A stretch of 64,000 nt of DNA from positions 120,598 to 184,597 of the forward strand of contig PBIL01000006.1 of assembly GCA_002720475.1 (NCBI GenBank), read 5' to 3'. Under the pieces are notes generated by a model. That model was not told the DNA's origin. It searched no databases and worked only from the letters and a program-made list of their open reading frames with translations. The translations under genes were made by a program, and so were the position numbers. Shown in pieces: positions 57,843 through 64,000 of this stretch. This stretch comes from Roseovarius sp. (lineage in GTDB: Bacteria; Pseudomonadota; Alphaproteobacteria; Rhodobacterales; Rhodobacteraceae). Numbering within the stretch: the stretch's first letter is position 1; the number at the start of each line of letters is the position of its first letter.

Positions 57843-58610
57843 CTAGCGGGATTGTTCGTGCTCGTAACGTTGACGCGCGATGGCCTCGTTGCGTTCGGCC
57901 TTCTGCTGGTCGGAAAGCGCCCGCTCCACATAGTTGAGATGCGCCTCGACGGCGGCGCGCGCGGCGGCGGGGTCGCGCGCCTGGATCGCGGCATTGATCG
58001 CACGGTGCTGATCGAGCAGCGCGCCGCGCGTGGTGCGCTGCTTGAACATGACCTGCCGGTTGTAGAAGACCCCCTCGCGCAGAAGCTGGAACATGGATCG
58101 CATCATGTGCAGCATGATGACATTGTGGCTCGCCTCGATGATCGCCATGTGAAACTCCGCGTCGAGCCGCGCCTCATCCGCCGGGTTGGTCTTGCGATGC
58201 GCGGCCTCCATCTTGTCCATCACGGTCTGGATCACCCGCAGGTCCGTGTCCGAGGCCAGCCGCGCCGCGCGGCAGGCCGCCAGCCCCTCAAGGTCGCGGC
58301 GAAAGCCGATATAGTCGAACACCGCCTCGTCATGTTCGGCGAAAAGCCGGATGAGCGCAGGCGCGAAGGCGCTGCCCAGAACATCGGCCACATAGACGCC
58401 CGCCCCGGCCCGCGTGCTCAGCAGGCCCTTGGCCTGAAGATCGGCCACCGCCTCGCGCAGCGAGGGGCGCGAGACGCCCAGCTTCTCGGCCAGCTCGCGC
58501 TCGGCGGGCAGGCGTTCGCCCGGTCGCAGGATGCCGCGCAGGATCAGCTTCTCGATCTGTCGCGTCACCGCCGTCGAGAGCTTTTCCGGTGTGACCTTTT
58601 CGAAGGGCAT
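57843..58610 (-). CDS. FadR-type (FCD) GntR family regulator
   Basis: The 255-residue regulator has a winged helix-turn-helix (about 10-75; RPGERLPAERELAEKLGVSR, then PSLREAVADLQAKGLL) and an FCD domain (about 95-235) with metal-binding candidates in LDAEFHMAIIEASHN. It is close in layout to PdhR/LldR/GlcC regulators of carboxylate metabolism. The start at 58610 was chosen for the conserved MPFEKVTPEKLST. A GGTCA-N7-TGACC palindrome 20 bases upstream is a probable autoregulatory site. The divergent msrB may share it. No carboxylate enzyme is adjacent. Confidence 0.9.
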   Translation of the reverse strand: MPFEKVTPEKLSTAVTRQIEKLILRGILRPGERLPAERELAEKLGVSRPSLREAVADLQAKGLLSTRAGAGVYVADVLGSAFAPALIRLFAEHDEAVFDYIGFRRDLEGLAACRAARLASDTDLRVIQTVMDKMEAAHRKTNPADEARLDAEFHMAIIEASHNVIMLHMMRSMFQLLREGVFYNRQVMFKQRTTRGALLDQHRAINAAIQARDPAAARAAVEAHLNYVERALSDQQKAERNEAIARQRYEHEQSR

Positions 58611-58630
58611 GGCAGTGTTCCGTTCAGATT

Positions 58631-58647
58631 GGTCAGATGATATGACC
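58631..58647. promoter_or_regulatory. Candidate operator of the FadR-type regulator
   Basis: GGTCA (58631-58635) and TGACC (58643-58647) are inverted around GATGATA. FCD-type GntR proteins bind TGGTC/GACCA-type palindromes, and this site lies between the regulator and msrB. Confidence 0.5.
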
Positions 58648-58733
58648 GCGCGCCGCATCGGGCAATCCCCGCCCCCTTTGATTTCGCCGCGCGCGCCCCA
58701 TCTTCTGTTCCAAGCGTCAAGGAGGAACCGCAC

Positions 58734-59183
58734 ATGCCCCAGTATCGCAAGGATCCCGAGCGGATCGCGGCGCTCAGCCCGGAAGAGTTCCGCGTCACCC
58801 AGCAGAACGGCACGGAACGCCCCGGCACCGGCAAGTATCTGCGCAACAAGGAGCCCGGCATCTACGTGGACATCGTCTCGGGCGAGCCGCTCTTCGCCAG
58901 TTCCGACAAGTTCGACTCGGGCTGCGGCTGGCCAAGCTTCACCAGACCGATCACGCCCGCGCATGTCGTGGAGAAGCAGGACTTCACCCATGGCATGATC
59001 CGCACCGAGGTGCGCAGCCGCGACGGCGACAGCCATCTCGGCCATGTCTTTCCCGACGGGCCGCGCGACCGGGGCGGCCTGCGCTATTGCATCAACTCGG
59101 CCAGCCTGCGATTCATCCATCGTGACGACATGGAGGCCGAGGGATACGGGGATTATCTCGATCAGGTGGAGGATGTGACATGA
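58734..59183 (+). CDS. msrB: Peptide-methionine (R)-S-oxide reductase
   Basis: The 149-residue enzyme repairs the R form of methionine sulphoxide. The catalytic cysteine is Cys119 in [10 protein letters not shown], and Cys64 in DSGCGWPSF is the likely recycling residue. The two CxxC pairs that bind structural zinc in many MsrB proteins are absent, so this is the zinc-free form. The ATG is preceded by AAGGAGGAA, and the stop overlaps the msrA start by four bases. Confidence 0.95.
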   Translation: MPQYRKDPERIAALSPEEFRVTQQNGTERPGTGKYLRNKEPGIYVDIVSGEPLFASSDKFDSGCGWPSFTRPITPAHVVEKQDFTHGMIRTEVRSRDGDSHLGHVFPDGPRDRGGLRYCINSASLRFIHRDDMEAEGYGDYLDQVEDVT

Positions 59184-59686
59184 GCGAACGCGCGGTTCTG
59201 GCGGGGGGCTGCTTCTGGGGGATGCAGGATCTCATCCGCAAGCTCGACGGGGTGATTTCCACCCGCGTCGGCTATACCGGGGGCGATGTGCCCCATGCGA
59301 CCTATCGCAACCACGGCACCCATGCCGAGGGGATCGAGATCATATTCGATCCCGCGCGGATCAGCTATCGGCGGCTGCTGGAATATTTCTTCCAGATCCA
59401 CGACCCGACCACGCTCAACCGCCAGGGCAACGATATCGGGATGAGCTACCGTTCGGCCATCTACTACTGTTCCGAGGCACAGAGGGAAGAGGCGCTGCGC
59501 ACCATCGCGGATGTGGAGGCCAGCGGCCTCTGGCCCGGCAAGGTGGTGACAGAGGTGGCCCCGGCGGGCGATTTCTGGGAGGCCGAGCCCGAGCACCAGG
59601 ACTATCTCGACCGCTTCCCCCAGGGCTATACCTGCCACTTCCCCCGCCCCGACTGGGTCCTGCCCCGCCGGACCGAGGAGGTCTGA
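59180..59686 (+). CDS. msrA: Peptide-methionine (S)-S-oxide reductase
   Basis: The 168-residue enzyme repairs the S form of methionine sulphoxide. The active site [11 protein letters not shown] has the catalytic Cys11, and [20 protein letters not shown] follows as expected. The residues of the MsrA substrate pocket (the Phe-Trp pair and a downstream Glu) are present. It lacks the C-terminal cysteines of the E. coli enzyme. It forms a two-gene repair operon with msrB. Confidence 0.95.
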   Translation: MSERAVLAGGCFWGMQDLIRKLDGVISTRVGYTGGDVPHATYRNHGTHAEGIEIIFDPARISYRRLLEYFFQIHDPTTLNRQGNDIGMSYRSAIYYCSEAQREEALRTIADVEASGLWPGKVVTEVAPAGDFWEAEPEHQDYLDRFPQGYTCHFPRPDWVLPRRTEEV

Positions 59687-59721
59687 GCGGCGCGCGCGGC
59701 CCTTTTCTCCTCGCACCGCCA

Positions 59722-59747
59722 GTGATCCCCGCCAAGGCGGGGATCAC
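59722..59747. repeat. Palindromic element / bidirectional terminator
   Basis: GTGATCCCCGCC and GGCGGGGATCAC are perfect complements around AA. It sits between msrA and a convergent small gene and could terminate both. Similar sequences are commonly scattered in GC-rich genomes, so it may also be a dispersed repeat. Confidence 0.6.
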
Positions 59748-59768
59748 CCCCAAGGCCGCAATGTGGCG

Positions 59769-59900
59769 TCACTTGACCGATTTGCCAGCGATCACGGTCG
59801 CGTTCTTGCCAGCGTTGGAATTCGCGGTGGCGAGCACCTTGGGCTTTTCCTTCTTGGGCTTCTTGGCCTCGCGGTTGCCCCGGTTTTTCTCTTTGGACAT
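59769..59900 (-). CDS. Small basic conserved hypothetical protein
   Basis: The 43-residue product starts MSKEKNRGNREAKKPKKEKP, then has LATANSNAGKNATVIAGKSV. A third of it is Lys or Arg. The ATG at 59900 is preceded by AGGAG at a good distance. Small basic proteins of this pattern are recurrent in alphaproteobacteria and have no known function. RNA or ribosome association is a guess from charge only. Confidence 0.7.
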   Translation of the reverse strand: MSKEKNRGNREAKKPKKEKPKVLATANSNAGKNATVIAGKSVK

Positions 59901-60114
59901 GGGTTCGACTCCTGAAAGTTCCCGGTCGGGCGGGGTGCCGGATCGGGCCGTGCTCAGGGGATCAGGGGAGCCTGACAGGGTCAGGGCGATGAGCCCTCGG
60001 GCGCAGCAGGCACGGCGCGGGGCCGGTGCTGCATCGTGGAAGATAAGCGGGCAAAGGGGCGCCGGCAAGGCGTCACCGTCACCGTCGAACACGGCTCAGA
60101 AGGATTTGTCGAAC
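59901..60114. other. Intergenic region with no recognised feature
   Basis: The 214 bases between the small basic gene and the RepC remnant contain the ribosome site of the small gene at the left end. I see no further gene, repeat or clear promoter. Confidence 0.5.
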
Positions 60115-60540
60115 TCACTGATGAGTCTGTGACCTGCCACGGCGCCGCAGAAGGGCTGTAATGCTGGCACTGATGTCCAGCCTTCGTGCCTTTGCTCGCC
60201 GGATCATTTCTTGCATCAATCCGCCCGGATTGGGAACGGGATATGTGGGGTGATCTCGCCCAGCATCGACCAGAAGAAGGCAGAGCGCCACTCCACGATC
60301 GCCCAAGGTGCTCTGGCCCTCGAACCAGGCTGACGGATGGAAGTCGAGCATGGGCAGAAGCCGCCAGGCGGCCTCGATGATGTCGCGCTCTCTGAGTGGT
60401 CGGTTTTGAATGCGGCCCGCGTCAAGCATCATGCGCAGTCCGTCACCTGCAATGTCGTAAAGGGTCTCAGGCGTGAGAGCGGGTGACGCGGGGCAGGAAG
60501 GTAGCGGCGGCATCTCATTGGGCCGCGCGCTCGGCACCAT
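60115..60540 (-). pseudogene. repC: Truncated replication initiator RepC, C-terminal remnant
   Basis: About 115 residues of this frame resemble the C-terminus of RepC, the initiator of repABC plasmids. LTPETLYDIAGDGLRMMLD leads into RERDIIEAAWRLLPMLDFHP, then LCLLLVDAGRDHPTYPVPNP, then GGLMQEMIRRAKARRLDISA and the final ALLRRR. A full RepC is about 400 residues, so the N-terminal DNA-binding part is missing. Upstream the frame runs directly into MOSC-derived sequence. The repABC origin normally lies inside repC, and that part is absent here. It is a relic of a plasmid or chromid. Confidence 0.65.
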
Positions 60541-60941
60541 TTCATTGCCCGCACTCACCGCACCCGGCTTCACAACCCGCAGATACCAGCCGGTCCGCCC
60601 GCGACACCTCCACGAACGCCGTGCCCAGATCGAAGCGGTCGCCGATGCGGATATCGGCCTCGGCCAGACCGTCCAGAACGACGTTTTCGCCGAAGGCTCC
60701 GGGGGTGAAGCGGTCGGCCTGCGCGGGCAAGTTCCGCGCCCACATGGCATAATGCGCGCGGGTGTACATGGACGGCCTTGTCCACCCCGCCATGGCGCGC
60801 AGGGTCGCCCTGCGCATCGCCCGTCAGGCCCAACGCCACCGGGCCCGTGACGGGGGTCTTGACGATGGCGCTCGGCACGCCCTTCGGCCCCAGCGGGCGA
60901 ACGGCACCGGTCTGAACCGCAGCGATACGTCCCGCGATCAT
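60541..60941 (-). pseudogene. Degenerate MOSC domain (YiiM-like) gene
   Basis: Three frames together spell parts of one MOSC protein. Frame one from an ATG at 60941 gives AVRPLGPKGVPSAIVKTPVT and GDAQGDPARHGGVDKAVHV. A one-base shift near 60775 moves to the frame giving RAHYAMWARNLPAQADRFTP, then GAFGENVVLDGLAEADIRIG and FVEVS. After that the conserved cysteine-containing block of the domain is missing, and a third frame resumes with GRTGWYLRVVKPGAVSAGNE. The protein cannot be functional. YiiM-type proteins normally detoxify N-hydroxylated purines using molybdenum cofactor. The last frame continues into the RepC remnant. Confidence 0.75.
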
Positions 60942-60942
60942 C

Positions 60943-61419
60943 TCATGCCACCGCGCTGCCTTCCTGCACCAGCCCCATGATCTCGGCCCCGAGGGCAAGG
61001 TCGGAGACCTGCCCGAAATGGCGTGCGCGAAGCCGCCCTTCCCGGTCGATCAATAAAAGCGTGGGCGTGCCCTCCAGGGCGTAAGTCTCCATGGTTTGCG
61101 GCAACGGCCCGTTCTGCCCGGCCATATCCACCGCCACCGGAAAGCGGATACGGTATTCGTGCAGGAAGGCGCGCAGCGAAACGGGCGTCATCGCCGCATG
61201 ATGCTCGAACACCGTGTGCAGACCGATCACCGCCACGTCTTGCGGATGAAAGGTCTGGGCGATGCGCCCAGCCTGCGGCAGGCCGTGGCTGACGCAGCCG
61301 GGACAGAGCATCTGGAAACACTCGATGGCGACCACACGGCCGCGCAGGACTTCGAGCGTCAGCGGCTCCGGCGTATTGAGCCATTCGGAGGCAAGGATCG
61401 GCGGGGCAAGATCAGGCAT
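60943..61419 (-). CDS. Redoxin domain (peroxiredoxin/TlpA-like) protein
   Basis: The 158-residue thioredoxin-fold protein has the motif FQMLCPGCVSHGLPQAGRIA with a CxxC pair (about 39-42), HPQDVAVIGLHTVFEHH, and GTPTLLLIDREGRLRARHFG with the cis-proline before the last strand. No signal peptide is visible, so it should act in the cytoplasm as a thiol peroxidase or thiol-disulphide enzyme. The start at 61419 is preceded by GGGAG; an ATG at 61437 is an alternative. It is transcribed after the MarR gene and a secreted protein on the same strand. Confidence 0.88.
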   Translation of the reverse strand: MPDLAPPILASEWLNTPEPLTLEVLRGRVVAIECFQMLCPGCVSHGLPQAGRIAQTFHPQDVAVIGLHTVFEHHAAMTPVSLRAFLHEYRIRFPVAVDMAGQNGPLPQTMETYALEGTPTLLLIDREGRLRARHFGQVSDLALGAEIMGLVQEGSAVA

Positions 61420-61473
61420 GTCAGGGACTCCCGGCAAGGAACCGGCGGCGGGAAGACCGCCGCCGGCCAGAGG

Positions 61474-62235
61474 TTATTGATTGACCCGACCCGGCAGACT
61501 CAGATCGCCAGAGGCCACGTCGAACACATCGGTAACGCAGAGAAACGGCGCATGGATATTGGCATTCACGCGGAGCCCGGCGGTGACCCCGTCAAAACCC
61601 GCGCCCTCGAGCGCGCCAATATCGGCGAAGGCCACCGCGATCTCGATGGTCTTGCCTGCGATCACCGGATCCCAGCCCGGGCTGTCGATCAGCAGCGGCA
61701 GGCCCGGCCAGGTGGCGGGCAGGCGCGGCGTGGTGCCGTCCGGAATGTCGATCACCTTGAGCGAACCGGCACCACAGGCGTCGTCCGGTCCCAGAACCAC
61801 CCAGTGGCTGTGCCACAGGTCGCCGTCATTGCCCCTCTCGCCGTCGCCGTTCTCGTCGTAGAGCGGCGTGTCGTCGAAATCGGGATGCGCGGTGGCCGTC
61901 ATGGCGAGGATGCCCGCGCCCTTTTCGAACCCGACAGAAGCCGCGTCCAGCGTGGTCGGCCAGACATAGGCGACGACCTCCGATCCGCCGAGTTGGCCGG
62001 TGGGCGCGGGGCGGCTTTCCCCCGCCTTGCCCGAGACCGCCATGTGGAAGGTGGCGGCATTGCCTTCGGTGGTGATCCGGGCATGGGTGATGTCGAAGGG
62101 CGCGGGGTCGCCCGCGTCGGCATCGATCCCGTCCGAGGGGTCATGCGCGCCGCCGGCCATGGCGGCACCGCCAAGCATCAGGGCCGCGATGAATGCCGTG
62201 GTTCCGGCATGGTGAATGTCAGTTTTTCGTGTCAT
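61474..62235 (-). CDS. Secreted hypothetical protein
   Basis: The 253-residue product has a signal peptide (about 1-28, ending GGAAMAGGA). The mature part looks all-beta: FDITHARITTEGNAATFHMA, then GSEVVAYVWPTTLDAASVGF, and a loop rich in Asp and Gly (PLYDENGDGERGNDGDLWHS) that could bind calcium. Two cysteines lie at about 156 and 234. I do not recognise a named family. It is encoded between a MarR regulator and a redoxin on one strand and may be part of a small stress-response unit. The start at 62235 was chosen for the signal peptide; an ATG at 62256 is an alternative. Confidence 0.8.
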   Translation of the reverse strand: MTRKTDIHHAGTTAFIAALMLGGAAMAGGAHDPSDGIDADAGDPAPFDITHARITTEGNAATFHMAVSGKAGESRPAPTGQLGGSEVVAYVWPTTLDAASVGFEKGAGILAMTATAHPDFDDTPLYDENGDGERGNDGDLWHSHWVVLGPDDACGAGSLKVIDIPDGTTPRLPATWPGLPLLIDSPGWDPVIAGKTIEIAVAFADIGALEGAGFDGVTAGLRVNANIHAPFLCVTDVFDVASGDLSLPGRVNQ

Positions 62236-62315
62236 GATGAGGGGCTTCCTTTTCATCCTTTGGATTGGTTGGCACAAGGGTGCCCGGGCCGTTGCCGCGG
62301 TTCCGGGCACCCGTC

Positions 62316-62936
62316 TCAGGCCACCTTCGAGAACCGCGCCCAGAGGGGCGCGAGATCGTCTTCGGCGGCGTCTTCGTGGTCACCGCAGTCGATCCGCAGC
62401 GCGGCATCGCCAAAGGCGGCGTCCACAAAGGCACAGTGATGCGGGCGGGCCGCATCGTCATGGGCATGGGGGCGGAAATGCGCGCAGGTCACGCACATGC
62501 GCTGCACCGGGATCGCGCGCGCCACTTGCAAGGCCCGGATCAGGCTGACGAGCCCGCGCTGCAAAGCGTCGCGGTCGGCGGCCGGCAGCGTCTCCAGCGC
62601 CGCAACTATCGCGGGCGGCGGCGTTATGGCGGCCTCGGCCTCTTGCCGTCCGCTTGACGTCAAGCGCAACAGCACGGCCCGGCCATCCTCGGGGTCTGGT
62701 GCGCGCACCACATGCCCCTTGCGCAGAAGTGCCGCGACGGCATCGCTGATGGTCGGCTGTGTGACCCCGAGATCGGCCGCCAGGGTCCCGGTCCGCGAGG
62801 GTCCGCGCGCCGCGAGCCGCGCCAGGATCTGCGCCTGCGTCGGGGTGAGGCCCGCGGCCTCGGCCTGTTGCCAGGCGAACGACCGCAGCAAGGTCCCGAT
62901 CCGCGACAAGGCCTCCATGGTCTGGGAATGGGTCAT
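62316..62936 (-). CDS. MarR family regulator with Cys/His-rich C-terminal tail
   Basis: The 206-residue regulator has a MarR winged helix-turn-helix (about 10-140; GLTPTQAQILARLAARGPSR, then ADLGVTQPTISDAVAALLRK). A tail of about 65 residues unusual for MarR follows: MCVTCAHFRPHAHDD, ARPHHCAFVDA and IDCGDHEDAAED. The tail offers four cysteines and several histidines, suggesting metal or redox sensing. The start at 62936 follows GAAGGAAATC. The palindrome ATAGGATTCCTAT 26 bases upstream is a probable autoregulatory operator. Its likely targets are the secreted protein and redoxin genes downstream. Confidence 0.88.
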   Translation of the reverse strand: MTHSQTMEALSRIGTLLRSFAWQQAEAAGLTPTQAQILARLAARGPSRTGTLAADLGVTQPTISDAVAALLRKGHVVRAPDPEDGRAVLLRLTSSGRQEAEAAITPPPAIVAALETLPAADRDALQRGLVSLIRALQVARAIPVQRMCVTCAHFRPHAHDDAARPHHCAFVDAAFGDAALRIDCGDHEDAAEDDLAPLWARFSKVA

Positions 62937-62961
62937 GATTTCCTTCGCTGATCTCATTTAC

Positions 62962-62974
62962 ATAGGATTCCTAT
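62962..62974. promoter_or_regulatory. Candidate MarR operator
   Basis: ATAGGA and TCCTAT are inverted around a single T. The site lies just downstream of a TTGACA (62983-62978, facing the MarR gene), so binding would block transcription of the regulator. Confidence 0.55.
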
Positions 62975-63119
62975 ATTTGTCAATCGCGATCACCTACCCA
63001 TGTGCCGGACCCATGGAGAATGGCCGAAGTGGCCCCAAGCCACAGGCGCGACCTGGCTCATCCTGAAGGGGAGGGACTGTACCTTCAGGTCTGGAAATTC
63101 GCTCGAGGTTGGGGCCATG

Positions 63120-63151
63120 AGCCCCTGCCGGGGCGCGCCCCGGCAGGGGCT
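63120..63151. repeat. Perfect 32-base palindrome inside the IS left end
   Basis: AGCCCCTGCCGGGGCG is followed by its exact complement. Transcribed, it gives a very stable 16-base-pair hairpin 50 bases before the transposase ATG. Such structures can stop incoming transcription or hide the ribosome site. Confidence 0.7.
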
Positions 63152-63201
63152 GCCCATTCTGGTATTCCATGGAGTTGCACACCAACCATGGAGAAGAGCG
63201 A

Positions 63202-63965
63202 ATGGACAGACGGAAGGACACTGCGGTCGAGGCGATCTTGGAACAGTTGATCGAACACGGGCCCGGTGACATCGCCGGGGTGTTCGCCCGCGCCTTCGAA
63301 CTGGCGATGCGGATCGAGCGCGAGCGCTTTCTCGGGGCCGGGCATTACGAACGCACGCCCGGGCGCCGGGGTTACTGGGCGTTTCCGTCGCCCTGTCGGA
63401 GGCCGAGGTCCACTGGCGGGCCTTGCTCGAGAGCCTGGTCGCACGCGGGCTGCGCGGGGTCGAATTCATCGTCTCCGATGACCATGGCGGCCTGCATGCC
63501 GCCCGCCGCGCCGTTCTGGGCGGTGCCACATGGCAGCGCTGCCAGTTCCACCTGGCCCGGAACGCCATCCATCACGCCCCCAACGCCGGGATCAGAAAGC
63601 GCATCGGCAAGCAGCTGAAATCGATCTGGACAGCGGATGATCTCGCCCGCGCCGAAACCGCGCTCGCCGAGCTGGTCGCCAGCTATCGTGACACCGCGCC
63701 GAAACTGGCCGCCTGGCTCGAGAAAAACGTCCCCGAGGGCCTCGCCGTCTTCACGCTGCCCGAACATCACCGACGCCGGATGCGCACCTCCAACCCGATG
63801 GAGCGCTCCGTCCAGCACGAACTGAAGCGGCGCACCGTCAAGGTCAGGGTCTTTCCAGGCGAAGACGCGCTCTTGCGCCTCGTCAGCGCCGTGCCGGTCG
63901 AGATCGACGAAAAACGGGCCTCGGACACCAAGGCCTACATCAAGTGGGAATGCCAGGATGCCTGA
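63202..63965 (+). pseudogene. IS256-family transposase with internal deletion
   Basis: The N-terminal piece starts at 63202 (MDRRKDTAVEAILEQLIEHG) and runs in frame to GRRGY near 63375. The C-terminal piece, in another frame from about 63378 to 63965, contains GVSVALSEAEVHW, then GVEFIVSDDHGGLHAA with the second catalytic Asp, WQRCQFHLARNA, and NPMERSVQHELKRRT with the catalytic Glu. About 140 residues between them, including the first catalytic Asp, are missing and the frame changes at the junction. Intact relatives are about 400 residues. The element cannot move itself but might be mobilised by an intact copy. Confidence 0.82.
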
Positions 63966-64000
63966 TCCGCTCTCAGCAGAATTTCCGGACCTCGGGTTGC

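Larger units (their letters stand above)
63087..63992. mobile_element. IS256-family element, internally deleted
   Basis: The left end AGGTCTGGAAATTCGCT (63087-63103) and the right end AGCAGAATTTCCGGACCT (63975-63992) are imperfect inverted repeats. They enclose a transposase gene that has lost its middle and a 32-base perfect palindrome. At about 0.9 kb the element is shorter than a complete IS256-type copy (about 1.3 kb). The exact outer boundary on the right may lie at or beyond the window edge. Confidence 0.7.

Noticed and set aside
59895-59925. GGGTTCGACTCCT resembling a tRNA T-arm next to the small basic gene
   Set aside because: The stem has wobble and mismatched pairs, and no anticodon arm, D arm or acceptor stem can be built around it. 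It overlaps the ribosome-site region of the small gene.
60115-60540. RepC fragment as a functional replication origin
   Set aside because: Only the C-terminal part of RepC is present, the DNA-binding half and repAB are absent, and the upstream sequence is MOSC debris.

Overview
The window is GC-rich, gene-dense DNA that reads as an alphaproteobacterium of the Rhodobacterales (Roseobacter/Rhodobacter group). The evidence is the style of the proteins (MbfA with an Irr-type box, HutF-type histidine degradation, paired polyamine-type ABC operons, a RepC fragment of the repABC plasmid family), strong GC bias at third codon positions, and many four-base start/stop overlaps. I saw no rRNA, tRNA or CRISPR array. 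About 60 protein genes are supported, and three (RepC, MOSC, IS256 transposase) are broken.

Layout. 1-3250: an ExbB/ExbD/ExbD/TonB-like energised-transport operon whose fourth gene is not a normal TonB. 3330-8000: housekeeping (1-Cys peroxiredoxin, aldehyde dehydrogenase, RluA, SDR, ArgB). 8020-11060: four overlapping genes (fatty acid hydroxylase, ferredoxin-like, SixA, histone-deacetylase-like). 11160-12400: a secreted META protein. 12420-16340: a four-gene Anbu proteasome operon with a COG2308 ATP-grasp, an alpha-E protein and a transglutaminase. 16500-24530: a complete histidine utilisation locus (hutI-H-G-U plus a flavin reductase going left, hutF-C going right) around one divergent promoter/operator. 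24600-31190: ugd, serC-serA with a candidate serC leader RNA, aroA, dapA. 31300-33250: a lytic transglycosylase, then a poorly defined 0.9 kb stretch. 34190-36820: a DMT transporter and a split MnmC pair. 37350-41050: the iron exporter MbfA with an Irr box, a TetR regulator and a PhoD-type phosphatase with Pho boxes.

41080-56180 is a polyamine/amine uptake and catabolism region. It has two complete spermidine/putrescine-type ABC systems on opposite strands, two class III aminotransferases, an ectoine-hydrolase-like M24 enzyme, a PuuB-like FAD oxidoreductase and a GntR regulator. A TGATCAAAT motif occurs in both flanking promoter regions. The genes together suggest import of a di- or polyamine, transamination or oxidation, and local repression. 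56180-59690 returns to housekeeping (PBP5-like carboxypeptidase with SPOR, FCD-type GntR, MsrB-MsrA).

59700-64000 is scarred. A RepC C-terminal remnant is joined to a frameshifted and internally deleted MOSC gene. Next come a redoxin, a secreted protein and a Cys/His-rich MarR regulator, then an IS256-family element whose transposase has lost its middle. The most unusual items are the ExbB/D operon with its Asp-to-Asn second ExbD and unconventional TonB-position protein, the Anbu operon, the shared operator of the polyamine cluster, and the RepC-MOSC scar.
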